A stretch of DNA of 64,000 nucleotides from Ciceribacter sp. L1K22 (GTDB lineage Bacteria > Pseudomonadota > Alphaproteobacteria > Rhizobiales > Rhizobiaceae). Of this stretch, positions 1-8,142 are shown piece by piece. Positions within the stretch are counted from its first letter, which is position 1, and every line of letters begins with the position of its first letter. The stretch is taken from NCBI RefSeq assembly GCF_017599385.1, contig NZ_JAGFPK010000001.1:2586030-2650029 (forward strand), in the 5' to 3' direction. A program made the position numbers and the translations under genes. The notes under the pieces are model-generated. The model saw only the letters and a program-made list of their open reading frames with translations, searched no databases and was not told where the DNA came from.

Positions 1-110
1 GCCGCCATCAGCACGAGGGCGAGCATGAGGATACGGATCGCGGTCCCGGAACGGTTTCTGCGATCCACCAAAGGCGCTGCCGTATCGACGGCCTGCTGCG
101 ATGTTTTCAT
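1..110 (-). CDS. N-terminal fragment of a membrane or secreted protein
   Basis: Reading leftward from the ATG at 110 gives 36 residues before the window edge. A polar stretch of about 22 residues with several Arg is followed by a hydrophobic run (IRILMLALVLMAA), so the protein probably has an N-terminal membrane anchor or signal sequence. The rest lies outside the window. The family cannot be named from this fragment. It is divergent from the FliO-like gene starting at 412. Confidence 0.5.
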   Translation of the reverse strand, partial: MKTSQQAVDTAAPLVDRRNRSGTAIRILMLALVLMA

Positions 111-411
111 CAATCCCTCATGCACGACGCCGGCGACTGTTGCGGATAAACCGGAATCGCGCCCGTCGATTCTTCTTTAGCAACTTGCGCCATGCATCAA
201 AAGCGCCGCCGCAGCAGATAACGCACTGCATTCACAACCAATCCCAAGCCCGATCCCAAGCATTGCCACAATCACCTCTATGCTGCGCCACCCCGGCGCC
301 TTGCCGCCGGCAAGGGTCGGCCACGGGACGCTCAAAGCTGTGGCAGGGCGGCAGCTGTGCGTTGCCATTGTGCCGGTCTTCTGTCACAAAGCCGCAAAAG
401 GAGACGCGACT
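111..411. other. Divergent intergenic region upstream of the FliO-like gene
   Basis: About 300 bases lie between the leftward fragment and the rightward FliO-like gene. I see two direct copies of ATCCCAAGC at 241-249 and 253-261, and a perfect hairpin CCTTGCC-gcc-GGCAAGG at 299-315. Reading frames that cross the region are short and have no convincing start. Promoters for both genes probably lie here, but I cannot place -35/-10 boxes with confidence. Confidence 0.4.
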
Positions 412-1659
412 ATGCTCGAAGAAATGGTGTCTGCCTACGGCAACCGGTTTCTGATCGCGGCAGCTGGCGTGAGCCTTGCCCTGCTGGGTTTGTTCGTCGT
501 TTTGTGGGTGCTGCGGCATCGCGCCCCCTCGCCCTTCGTGCGCGGCGGACGCAATCGCCAGCCGCGCCTGCAGGTTCTCGACGCCGCCGCGGTCGACGCG
601 CGCCGCCGCCTCGTGCTCGTGCGCCGCGACAATATCGAACATCTGATCATGATCGGCGGCCCGACCGACATCGTTATCGAGAGCGGGATTGGTGACGACC
701 GCACCTATATCTCCGTCCAGCAACCGAGACAGGAAGAGCTCCCGGAGCCGGAGCACGCCGCGCCGCTGATGCCGCCGGTGCAGCAGGTGACAGAGGCCCG
801 GAAGATCGCTCCGCAACCGCCGGGAATCGAACAGCGTGTTGCCGCCCGCGCTCCAGAGCCGGCCATGCCTTCACCCCGCCCGGTGCCCTCGCAACCGCCG
901 GCGCCCAATCCTGTGGCAGTCCAGCCAGCGGCAACCCAACCGTCCGCGATCCAGCCGGCCACCGCTCAGCCCGCCGCGTCCCAGCCTCCGGTGCAGCAGC
1001 AGTCCGCGCCGGCACCTGCTGTGGAGCGCGAGGCCGCAACCACCACACAGCCAATACCCGCGGCACGACCGCCGGCCGCGCCGACAGTACAGCAACTGGC
1101 TCCCGTCGCCGCACAGCCGGCTGCGAGCGCCGCGCCCCAGGCGCCGCAGACGCCTCCCGTCGCGCCGCCACGGGAGACCTCGCCGACGCCCATAACCGCG
1201 ACGCGGACCGAGCCCAGTGTCGATGACGTCTTCGATGCGGCGCGCAAGCGCGTGCTCTCGGTCGATCCGGATGAGGCGGAGCCGGCCGCCGCCGTAGGCC
1301 CCGAGCCGATGCGCGCCGCGGCCCCCGGCGGCAGCGCGTTCGAGCAATTGCTCGAGGCGGAAATGGCGACGCATCTGGACGCGGTGAAGGCCGCAACCCA
1401 GGCAGCACCGCGTCCCGTACCGACCGTATTGCCTCCCGCACCGCCCAGCGTTTCCGCATCGATGGTCGCTGTGCCCTCGGCCACCTCGCGCCCGTTGGTA
1501 ACGCCGGCCGCACCTGCCTCGCCGGTGCCGGCTAGACCCGCTCCGGCGGACGCTCAACCCGCGTCGAAAGCGGCACCGGCCCCGCAGCGCGAAGAACCCA
1601 ATCTCCAGACGGAAATTGCCCGAATTTTCGGCGAAATGGAGTCGGGCCGCGATAAGTGA
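412..1659 (+). CDS. FliO-domain-like membrane protein with long Pro/Ala/Gln-rich tail
   Basis: The 415-residue protein starts at ATG 412, preceded by AAAAGGAGA, rather than at an upstream in-frame ATG at 280. Residues ~12-36 form one transmembrane segment. Residues ~50-90 carry a compact module (LQVLDAAAVDARRRLVLVRR, then HLIMIGGPTDIVIE) like the cytoplasmic part of FliO, a flagellar type III export assembly factor. The remainder is low-complexity Pro/Ala/Gln sequence ending in a charged tail (about the last 22 residues) that looks conserved. Rhizobial genomes often annotate such proteins as FliO, although flagellar genes are absent here. The fold assignment is moderately secure; a role in flagella is inference, and a general membrane scaffold is possible. 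Confidence 0.6.
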   Translation: MLEEMVSAYGNRFLIAAAGVSLALLGLFVVLWVLRHRAPSPFVRGGRNRQPRLQVLDAAAVDARRRLVLVRRDNIEHLIMIGGPTDIVIESGIGDDRTYISVQQPRQEELPEPEHAAPLMPPVQQVTEARKIAPQPPGIEQRVAARAPEPAMPSPRPVPSQPPAPNPVAVQPAATQPSAIQPATAQPAASQPPVQQQSAPAPAVEREAATTTQPIPAARPPAAPTVQQLAPVAAQPAASAAPQAPQTPPVAPPRETSPTPITATRTEPSVDDVFDAARKRVLSVDPDEAEPAAAVGPEPMRAAAPGGSAFEQLLEAEMATHLDAVKAATQAAPRPVPTVLPPAPPSVSASMVAVPSATSRPLVTPAAPASPVPARPAPADAQPASKAAPAPQREEPNLQTEIARIFGEMESGRDK

Positions 1660-1684
1660 TCGCCGGATTTTCTTCTGGTCGAGA

Positions 1685-1718
1685 CAAAAAAACCCGGCGG
1701 AACGCTCCACCGGGTCTT
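1685..1718. terminator. Bidirectional intrinsic terminator between fliO-like gene and dksA
   Basis: The hairpin ACCCGG (1692-1697) / CCGGGT (1710-1715), with an inner GGA/TCC pairing, is flanked by an A7 run on the left and TCTTAAAAA on the right. Read on the minus strand it ends in T7, a good terminator for dksA. It may also stop the convergent FliO-like gene. Confidence 0.75.
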
Positions 1719-1743
1719 AAAAATCACGGATAAAACCGCAGAC

Positions 1744-2163
1744 TCATTCGTCCCGGTAGACTTTTTCGCGGCGCTCGTGTCGCTCCTGGGCCTCGATCGA
1801 CAGCGTCGCGATCGGGCGGGCGTCGAGACGCTTGAGGCCGATCGGCTCGCCCGTCTCCTCGCAGTAACCGTAGGTGCCGTCCTCGATGCGCTGCAGAGCG
1901 GCGTCGATCTTGGAAATCAGCTTGCGCTGACGATCACGGGCGCGAAGTTCGATAGCGCGGTCGGTTTCCGACGAGGCCCTGTCCGCGAGATCGGGGTGGT
2001 TTGCGCTTTCTTCGGCGAGGTGGTCAAGGGTTTCCCGGGCTTCCCGGAGAATGTCGTTCTTCCAGGCAATCAGTTTGGCGCGGAAGTATGCCCTTTGGTT
2101 CGAACTCATGAACTCTTCGTCTTCCGAGAGCACATAGTCGCTAAGATTGATCTTCTCACTCAA
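1744..2163 (-). CDS. dksA: RNA polymerase-binding transcription factor DksA (cysteine-poor zinc-finger type)
   Basis: DksA binds the RNA polymerase secondary channel and, with ppGpp, drives the stringent response. I place the start at TTG 2163 (AGGAG seven bases upstream), which gives 139 residues; an in-frame ATG at 2184 would add seven residues and lacks a good site. The coiled-coil tip is intact: D58-L-A-D61-R-A63 matches the catalytic DxxDxA motif. The C-terminal zinc finger is degenerate. Only Cys101 remains; the other three positions are Thr104, Ser122 and Ala125. Rhizobial DksA proteins are known to be cysteine-poor and probably do not bind zinc tightly. Monocistronic, with a terminator at 1685-1718. 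Confidence 0.93.
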   Translation of the reverse strand: MSEKINLSDYVLSEDEEFMSSNQRAYFRAKLIAWKNDILREARETLDHLAEESANHPDLADRASSETDRAIELRARDRQRKLISKIDAALQRIEDGTYGYCEETGEPIGLKRLDARPIATLSIEAQERHERREKVYRDE

Positions 2164-2444
2164 CGCGATTCTCCTGAAGAACATCTCAATGGGCGGCTGT
2201 ATATCCTTTCAAAACGGTGCATTCAAGCCTAAAGCCACGATTTAAGAAAGAGTTCACATTGTCGTAAAACTCTCATAAACGGCTAATATTTCATCGTTTT
2301 TCGGAAAGTGTCGCTCATTTTTCCGGCAGTGCCCTCCAACCCATCGATCCGCCTTTGGCCTTACGCCCTTGGCTGTGGTTGACGGACATCCCCCTCAACC
2401 GCTAGTGCAGGAGAGCCGACCAGCCTCGCACATGAAGAACCGGG

Positions 2445-2951
2445 ATGACGACCGTAACTCCGCCCCCCTACCGGATTTACCTGCTACGGCATGCCAAGGC
2501 GGGCTGGGCGCAGCCGGGAGGGCGCGATTTTGATCGCGAACTGACGGAAGACGGACATGCGGAAGCCGAGGCCATCGGCCGTATGGCCGCCGAACGTGGC
2601 TACAGGCCGTCCATGGTCATCAGTTCCACCGCCGCCCGCTGCCGCCAGACCGCCGAGGCGATGCGCCGCGCGCTCGGAGACAGCGGAGAAGTCCGCTTTA
2701 CAGACGATCTCTACAACTGCCCCGCCGAAACCTATTTCGACCTTCTGGAAAGGCTTGGCGACGTCCAGTCCGTGATGATCGTCGGCCACAATCCGGCAAT
2801 CGAGGAGGTTCTGGCCGGACTGGCGGGCTCAGACGCGGTGTCTGACCGCGTACCCATGGGCTATCCGACCGCCGGCCTCGCCGTTATCGACCATTCAACC
2901 GGCAACGGTGACAGCGCCACCTGGCGCGTCGTCGACTTCCTCGGCGCCTGA
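2445..2951 (+). CDS. Histidine phosphatase family protein, SixA type
   Basis: A 168-residue single-domain phosphatase of the SixA branch of the histidine phosphatase superfamily. The phospho-histidine motif LRHAKA is at residues ~14-19, STAARCRQT carries the second arginine, and GHNPAIEEV near residue 114 holds the second active-site His. SixA in E. coli dephosphorylates phosphohistidine proteins; in alphaproteobacteria the substrate is usually unknown. It lies about 100 bases upstream of the YcjX/YcjF pair on the same strand, so it may share their transcript. The upstream 280 bases are AT-richer and likely hold promoters for it and for the divergent dksA. Confidence 0.85.
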   Translation: MTTVTPPPYRIYLLRHAKAGWAQPGGRDFDRELTEDGHAEAEAIGRMAAERGYRPSMVISSTAARCRQTAEAMRRALGDSGEVRFTDDLYNCPAETYFDLLERLGDVQSVMIVGHNPAIEEVLAGLAGSDAVSDRVPMGYPTAGLAVIDHSTGNGDSATWRVVDFLGA

Positions 2952-3047
2952 TCCGTTGCCAAACGCCGGCCGATGGCGAACCGTTGCCTTCCGTCCGCGT
3001 TGCCGTCTTCCTATATGTCGTGAAGAACAACAGACCGGGAGCGCATT

Positions 3048-4523
3048 TTGCCGCCGAGAATAACCACCTTCGCCGACGAGGCGATCATTGCGCTCGACAA
3101 CATCGCCGATCGCGCCGTGCATTTCATGCAGCCGACGCTGCGCCTCGGGGTGACCGGCCTCTCCCGCTCCGGCAAGACTGTCTTCATCTCCTCGCTGGTC
3201 CACAATCTCCTGAACGGCGGCCGCCTGCCGCTGTTCGAACCGCTGCAGTCCGGCCGCATCACCGCAACCCGGCTGGAAGAGCAGCCGGATGATGCCGTGC
3301 CGCGCTTCCAGTACGAGGATCACATCCGCTCGCTGGTCCGCGACCGCGTCTGGCCCGACTCGACGCGGGCGATTTCCGAGCTGCGGCTGACGATCGACTA
3401 CGAAAGCGCCAGCGGCTGGAGCCGCTTCTTCTCGCCCGGCCGCCTGTCGATCGACATCGTCGACTATCCCGGCGAATGGCTGCTCGACCTGCCGCTGCTG
3501 GCGCAGGACTTCCGCACTTTCAGCGACAATACGACCGCGCTTGCCAGAACCGGCATCCGCGCCGAACTCTCCTCCGAATGGCTGGCGGCCGCGGCCGCGA
3601 TCGATATGGACGCGCCCGCAGACGAAATGACTGCCCGCGAGATCGCCCGGGTCTTCTCTGAATACCTGAAGGCCTGCAAGCGGGATGAGCGCTCCCTCTC
3701 CACCCTGCCGCCGGGCCGCTTCCTGATGCCCGGAGACCTCGACGGCTCGCCGGCCCTCACCTTCGCTCCGCTGCCCGACATGCCATCAGGCCCGCCGCCG
3801 GCGGGTTCGCTCAGGGCCATGATGGCGCGGCGTTTCGAGGCCTACAAGAGCGTCGTCGTCAAACCCTTCTTCCGCGAACATTTTGCCCGGCTCGACCGGC
3901 AGATCGTTCTCGTCGACGCGCTGCAGGCGATCAATCGCGGCACCGAGGCTGTCGAAGACCTCGAAAGAGCACTCGTCGATGTGTTGAGCTGCTTCCGCCC
4001 CGGCACCAACAATTTCCTGACTTCGCTGCTCCAGCGCCGCATCGACAAGGTCCTGGTCGTTGCCACCAAGGCCGACCATCTCCACCACGAAAGCCACGAC
4101 CGCCTGCAGGCTATCACGCGCCGGTTGGTCGACCGGGCCGTCCGCAGCATAGGCCTGTCCGGCGCCGGCATAGAGGTCATGGCGCTCGCCTCCGTCCGCG
4201 CCACCCGGGAGGCCACCGTGCGCGAAGGCGGCGAGGACCTGCCTGTCATCGTCGGCACGCCGATGGACGGCGAAACGATCGGCGGCGAGCGCTTCGACGG
4301 CAACCGCAAGACCGCCGTCTTCCCCGGCGACCTGCCGGAAGACCCGGAAGCCTTCTTCGCCTCGCTGGAGAACGCCACCGGCAGCCGGCCGATGCCGGAA
4401 CTCAACATCGTCCGCTTCCGTCCGCCGGAACTGGAACAGACCGGCGAAGGCCTGAAGCTCTCCGTCCCGCACATCCGCCTCGACCGCGCCATGCAGTTCC
4501 TGCTGGGAGACCGTCTCGCATGA
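3048..4523 (+). CDS. ycjX: YcjX-like GTP-binding protein (DUF463 family)
   Basis: The 491-residue protein starts with TTG at 3048, with GGGAG just upstream. It has a P-loop GLSRSGKT at residues 37-44, a Walker B-like segment IDIVDYPGEWLLD near residue 138 and a specificity motif VVATKADH near residue 340. These mark the YcjX/DUF463 family of nucleotide-binding proteins, often stress-associated and found next to YcjF. Its stop codon overlaps the start of the next gene (ATGA at 4520-4523), showing translational coupling. Biochemical function is poorly known. Family assignment is strong. Confidence 0.9.
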   Translation: MPPRITTFADEAIIALDNIADRAVHFMQPTLRLGVTGLSRSGKTVFISSLVHNLLNGGRLPLFEPLQSGRITATRLEEQPDDAVPRFQYEDHIRSLVRDRVWPDSTRAISELRLTIDYESASGWSRFFSPGRLSIDIVDYPGEWLLDLPLLAQDFRTFSDNTTALARTGIRAELSSEWLAAAAAIDMDAPADEMTAREIARVFSEYLKACKRDERSLSTLPPGRFLMPGDLDGSPALTFAPLPDMPSGPPPAGSLRAMMARRFEAYKSVVVKPFFREHFARLDRQIVLVDALQAINRGTEAVEDLERALVDVLSCFRPGTNNFLTSLLQRRIDKVLVVATKADHLHHESHDRLQAITRRLVDRAVRSIGLSGAGIEVMALASVRATREATVREGGEDLPVIVGTPMDGETIGGERFDGNRKTAVFPGDLPEDPEAFFASLENATGSRPMPELNIVRFRPPELEQTGEGLKLSVPHIRLDRAMQFLLGDRLA

Positions 4524-5608
4524 CACCGACCTCCAAAACCCCGAACGCGGGCCGCCGGCCGGCGTCCTTTACCGTCAAGGACGATACCGCTCCGCCGGAG
4601 ACGAAACAGCTGCCGCGAACCCCACGCAGCTTCGACGCGCCCGTGGCCGTCGTCGTGCCGGACGAGGAGGATGTTTTCCTGGCCGAAAGCCTCTCCGCGG
4701 ACATGACGACCGCGGACGCGATCGCCCTTCCCCGTCGCCGCCGCTTCTCGTTCCTGAAGCTTGCGATGAGCGCCTTCGGCGTGCTGGTCTCGCTGGCGCT
4801 CGGGCTCTGGGTCGACGGACTGGTGCGCGATCTCTTCGCCCGCGCCGACTGGCTTGGCTACACCGCGCTTGCGGTGCTGACGATCGGACTTTCCGCCACG
4901 CTCGTCGTCATCCTGCGCGAACTCGCCGGGCTGATGCGGCTCGACGAGGCGCAGGTGCTGAAAAGCCAGGCCGCCGACGCCATCGCGAAGAACAACGACC
5001 GCGAAGCCCGCTCCGTTGCCGACAGGCTCTCAAGGCGCCTCGCCACCCGCCCCGAGACCGCCAAGGGCCGGGCGACGCTGGAAGCGAGCCGCGACGACAT
5101 CATCGACCCGCCGCACCTGATCGCGCTTGCCGAACGCGAACTGCTGGCGCCGCTCGACCGCAAGGCCCGCGCCCTCATCCTCGGCTCCTCCAAGCGCGTC
5201 TCCGTCGTCACCGCTGTCAGCCCCCGCGCCATCGTCGATCTGGTCTATGTGCTGTTCGAGGTCGTTCGACTCGTCCGCGCCATGGCCGAACTCTATGGCG
5301 GCCGGCCTGGGCGGCTCGGCATGCTGCGCCTGCTGCGCGACGTGATCGCCCACCTCGCTGTCACCGGCTCCATCGCCGTCGGCGATGGCCTTGCTCAGCA
5401 GATTCTCGGCCACGGCCTCGCCTCGCGCCTGTCCGCCCGTCTCGGCGAAGGCGTGATCAACGGCCTGATGACCGCCCGCATCGGCATCGCAGCGATGGAC
5501 CTCTGCCGCCCTCTGCCCTTCGTCGCCGTCAAACGTCCGGGTATCGGCGATTTCATTGGCGATCTGACACCCAGCATGAAGGGCGAAAAACCCGACAATC
5601 GCGAGTGA
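4520..5608 (+). CDS. ycjF: YcjF/TIGR01620-type membrane protein (DUF697)
   Basis: A 362-residue inner-membrane protein. The first ~70 residues are polar and Pro/Lys-rich. Two hydrophobic segments follow at residues ~76-100 and ~110-135, then a cytoplasmic domain with the DUF697 features (GSSKRVSVVTAVSPRAIVDL, then GMLRLLRDVIAHLAVTGSIA). The C-terminal part includes the family motif ARIGIAAMDLCRPLPF. YcjF accompanies YcjX in many Proteobacteria and the two probably act together. The start overlaps the ycjX stop by four bases. The role at the membrane is unknown. Confidence 0.88.
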   Translation: MTPTSKTPNAGRRPASFTVKDDTAPPETKQLPRTPRSFDAPVAVVVPDEEDVFLAESLSADMTTADAIALPRRRRFSFLKLAMSAFGVLVSLALGLWVDGLVRDLFARADWLGYTALAVLTIGLSATLVVILRELAGLMRLDEAQVLKSQAADAIAKNNDREARSVADRLSRRLATRPETAKGRATLEASRDDIIDPPHLIALAERELLAPLDRKARALILGSSKRVSVVTAVSPRAIVDLVYVLFEVVRLVRAMAELYGGRPGRLGMLRLLRDVIAHLAVTGSIAVGDGLAQQILGHGLASRLSARLGEGVINGLMTARIGIAAMDLCRPLPFVAVKRPGIGDFIGDLTPSMKGEKPDNRE

Positions 5609-5647
5609 CGGTACGCGCGAAGACGATTGCCGAACGGCGGCGAATAT

Positions 5648-5672
5648 GGTTAATCGAAATGAAGCATTAACC
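5648..5672. promoter_or_regulatory. Inverted repeat GGTTAAT-N11-ATTAACC upstream of a secreted-protein gene
   Basis: Perfect 7-base arms at 5648-5654 and 5666-5672 lie 56 bases before the start at 5728. A further GTTAAGG occurs at 5680-5686. This could be an operator; no regulator is identifiable and it could also be a chance repeat. Confidence 0.35.
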
Positions 5673-5727
5673 ACTCCGCGTTAAGGTGCGGTCAGGTTTC
5701 CGGTTGCTCGTACCCCAAGGTAGCTCG

Positions 5728-6264
5728 ATGTCTTTCCGTTCGTTCACGCTCATCGGCGCGTCTTTCGCCCTCCTCGCCACGGCGGTTGTTGCCGTGCCGT
5801 CTCCGGCCGACGCCGCCCCCCGCGACAAGCGCTTCTTCGATTCCGTCGCCGGCATCTGGACCGGTCCGGGCGAAATTGTCGCCGGCAAGTACAAGGGCAC
5901 CAAGTTCACCTGCAATCTCACGGGCATCTCGTCCACGGGCCCTGCCGGCCTGACACTGGATGGCACTTGCCGCGTCGGCGTCTTCTCTCAGCCGATGAAG
6001 GCTGTGATCTCGCAGGTCGGCAACGGCTACCAGGGCAAGTTCCTGGACGGCGCCGAAGGCAAGGGCCTCGACATCATCTCCGGCAATGTCAGCGGCAACA
6101 AGGTCGTGATGGGCATCAACCGCGCCAAGCTGAACGGCGCGATGGTCGCGAGCCTCAAGAACCAGACCGCGATGAACATCACCATTTCCGTCAAGGTCGA
6201 GGACCAGCTGGTGCCGGTAATCGGCCTCAGCCTCAACCGCCAGGCTGCCGCGCGAGCTGACTGA
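5728..6264 (+). CDS. Secreted protein of unknown function
   Basis: I choose ATG 5728 (AAGG seven bases upstream) over the in-frame ATG at 5686 because it puts a clean signal peptide at the N-terminus: MSFRSFT, a hydrophobic core, then a probable cleavage after PADA near residue 29. The mature part of ~150 residues looks like a small beta-rich domain: it contains a WTGPGEIVAGKYKGTKF segment and two cysteines (CNLTG, CRVG) that could form a disulfide. Similar short secreted proteins are widespread in Rhizobiales without assigned function. It is followed by a terminator at 6291-6312. Confidence 0.75.
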   Translation: MSFRSFTLIGASFALLATAVVAVPSPADAAPRDKRFFDSVAGIWTGPGEIVAGKYKGTKFTCNLTGISSTGPAGLTLDGTCRVGVFSQPMKAVISQVGNGYQGKFLDGAEGKGLDIISGNVSGNKVVMGINRAKLNGAMVASLKNQTAMNITISVKVEDQLVPVIGLSLNRQAAARAD

Positions 6265-6290
6265 TCAGCGAAATTCACCGACAGCTTTCG

Positions 6291-6312
6291 AAGGCCGCGT
6301 TTTCGCGGCCTT
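6291..6312. terminator. Intrinsic terminator, probably bidirectional, between the secreted protein and folK
   Basis: A perfect stem AAGGCCGCG (6291-6299) / CGCGGCCTT (6304-6312) has a TTTT loop and is followed by TTATTCGTTT. It sits between the end of the rightward secreted-protein gene and the last codon of leftward folK. Confidence 0.75.
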
Positions 6313-6844
6313 ATTCGTTTGAGCGCCACCAGCCGCCGTCGGCGCTGGCCGCCTCGATGCCGCCGGCGTCGACGATAGAAGTCCAGTCCCGTACCGACTT
6401 GCCTGCAATGTCGAGCTCCGGCGCGATATCCGCGAGCGGCACCAGCACGAAGGCCCGTTCGGTGATACGCGGATGCGGAATGGCAAGCGTCTCGGTCGAG
6501 ACGTCCTGGTCGTCATAGGTCAGGATATCGATGTCGATCGTGCGCGGCCCCCACCGCTCGATCCGCACCCGCTTCATCTCCCGTTCGATCGACAGGCAGA
6601 GCTCAAGAAGCGGCTGCGGCGCAAGCCGCGTCTCGATCAGCGCGCAACAGTTCAGGAAATCGGCCTGGTCGGTCTTCCCCCATGGCGGCGTGCGGTAGAG
6701 TTTCGACACCGACACGACCCTGCAATCGTCCCGCCCATCGAGCCGCGCCAGAGCGTCGGCCATGGTCTGCCGGGGATCGCCGACATTGCCGCCGAGGCCG
6801 AGCGTGACGCGCGACCAGCCGGACGTCTCAACGGGAGAGTTCAA
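6311..6844 (-). CDS. folK: 2-amino-4-hydroxy-6-hydroxymethyldihydropteridine pyrophosphokinase
   Basis: FolK transfers pyrophosphate from ATP to 6-hydroxymethyl-7,8-dihydropterin, the step before dihydropteroate synthase. The 177-residue protein has the N-terminal LGLGGNVGD loop and the family signature RWGPRTIDIDIL. The start is a TTG at 6844 with GAGG six bases upstream; no in-frame ATG is available. It overlaps the 3' end of folB by 17 bases, so translation is coupled. Last gene of folP-folB-folK. A C-terminal extension of ~15 residues (IEAASADGGWWRSNE) goes beyond the core. Confidence 0.95.
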   Translation of the reverse strand: MNSPVETSGWSRVTLGLGGNVGDPRQTMADALARLDGRDDCRVVSVSKLYRTPPWGKTDQADFLNCCALIETRLAPQPLLELCLSIEREMKRVRIERWGPRTIDIDILTYDDQDVSTETLAIPHPRITERAFVLVPLADIAPELDIAGKSVRDWTSIVDAGGIEAASADGGWWRSNE

Positions 6845-7196
6845 CGCACACCTCGGCGTAATCGAGCACGCCCTGGATCGGCGCCGACGGTTTCCGCACT
6901 GTGATCGCCACGTGGCGTATCGGCGGAAACCTGCCGAGAAGCGTGCGGCAGATGTCGAGCGCCAGCGCCTCGATCAGGCGCCGGCGCGTGCCGGTGACGA
7001 CCTTCTCGATCTCCTTGAAGGCGGCGCCGTAGTCGACCGTATTCTCGAGCGCCTCGCGGTCGAGCGACTCGCCGGCATCCACATCCATCTCCGCGTCGAC
7101 GAAGAACCTCTGTCCCAGAACCCCTTCCTCTGGATAGAAGCCATGATGGGCGAAGAACGCGCAGTTTTTCAGTCTGATCTTGTATCGTCCGGTCAA
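6828..7196 (-). CDS. folB: Dihydroneopterin aldolase
   Basis: FolB converts 7,8-dihydroneopterin to 6-hydroxymethyl-7,8-dihydropterin and glycolaldehyde. The 122-residue length is normal. The family features are present: the substrate-binding glutamate in FYPEEGVLGQRFFVD, the TVDYG segment, and the region LIEALALDICRTLL that carries the conserved Glu. The ATG at 7196 overlaps the folP stop (ATGA), and the 3' end overlaps folK, so the three folate genes form one tight operon. Confidence 0.95.
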   Translation of the reverse strand: MTGRYKIRLKNCAFFAHHGFYPEEGVLGQRFFVDAEMDVDAGESLDREALENTVDYGAAFKEIEKVVTGTRRRLIEALALDICRTLLGRFPPIRHVAITVRKPSAPIQGVLDYAEVCVELSR

Positions 7197-8062
7197 AGAC
7201 CCTGTCCTTCTGTAAATACGCCGCGGGCGGCCAGCATAGCATCGGCCACCTTCAGCGCGTCGCGATTCGCCGCGACATTGTGCACCCGGAAAACGCTGGC
7301 GCCCGCCAGCCTGAGCAGCGCCGACGTAGCAGCCGTCGCGATATCCCGATCGGCCGCCCCCCGCCCCGTCAGCGTCCCGAGAAACCGCTTCCGCGACGTG
7401 CCGACCAGAAGCGGCAATCCGAGATCATGAAGCTCCGCGAAGCGCGCCATCAACTCGACGTTTTCGGCTTCTGTCTCCTTGGCGAAGCCGAAGCCGGGAT
7501 CGAGCACGATCCGTGCCCGGTCGATCCCGGCGCCGGCGGCGATCTCAAGCGAACGCGCAAGATAGGCCTTTTGATCCTCGATCGGATCGGCAAGCCGGGC
7601 CCGGCCGCGGCCCGAATGCATGATGCAGACGCCCGCAGATGCGGACGCGACGACGCCGGCGATGTCGGGCTCGCGCTGCAACCCTTGCACGTCGTTGACG
7701 ATATGCGCGCCGGCGGCAAGCGCCAGTCTTGCCGTTTCCGCCCGGTAGGTGTCGATCGAGATGACCGCGTCGGTCTCGCGCGAAAGCCGCTCGATCACCG
7801 GCAGGACCCGGTCCTGCTCCTCATCCGCCGTCACTTCGACGGCGCCGGGACGGGTCGATTCGCCGCCGATGTCGAGGATGTGAGCGCCGTCCTCCAGGCA
7901 CCGCAGCGAATGGCGCAAGGCCGCCTCCGCCGTCGCATGCTTGCCGCCGTCGGAGAAGGAATCCGGCGTGACGTTGACGATCGCCATGATCAGGCTCTCC
8001 GGCCCGAGCTGCAGCTGACGACCGTGGCCGATCAGCCACGTCGATCGAACGATCTGCTCCAT
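7193..8062 (-). CDS. folP: Dihydropteroate synthase
   Basis: FolP condenses 6-hydroxymethyl-7,8-dihydropterin pyrophosphate with p-aminobenzoate; it is the sulfonamide target. The start is placed at ATG 8062 (GGGAGAGG upstream), giving 289 residues. Both family signatures are clear: IMAIVNVTPDSFSDGG near residue 25 and HILDIGGESTRPG near residue 60. The conserved C-terminal pterin-binding loop VGTSRKRFLG is also present. First gene of the folate operon, with its promoter probably in the 80-base gap to the divergent DUF922 gene. Confidence 0.96.
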   Translation of the reverse strand: MEQIVRSTWLIGHGRQLQLGPESLIMAIVNVTPDSFSDGGKHATAEAALRHSLRCLEDGAHILDIGGESTRPGAVEVTADEEQDRVLPVIERLSRETDAVISIDTYRAETARLALAAGAHIVNDVQGLQREPDIAGVVASASAGVCIMHSGRGRARLADPIEDQKAYLARSLEIAAGAGIDRARIVLDPGFGFAKETEAENVELMARFAELHDLGLPLLVGTSRKRFLGTLTGRGAADRDIATAATSALLRLAGASVFRVHNVAANRDALKVADAMLAARGVFTEGQGL

Positions 8063-8142
8063 CGAGCCTCTCCCTCTCAAAAATCGCGACCCGATATTGC
8101 GCTCGCGATGGCTATGCCCCAAGGTCGGGTGGAATTCAACAG

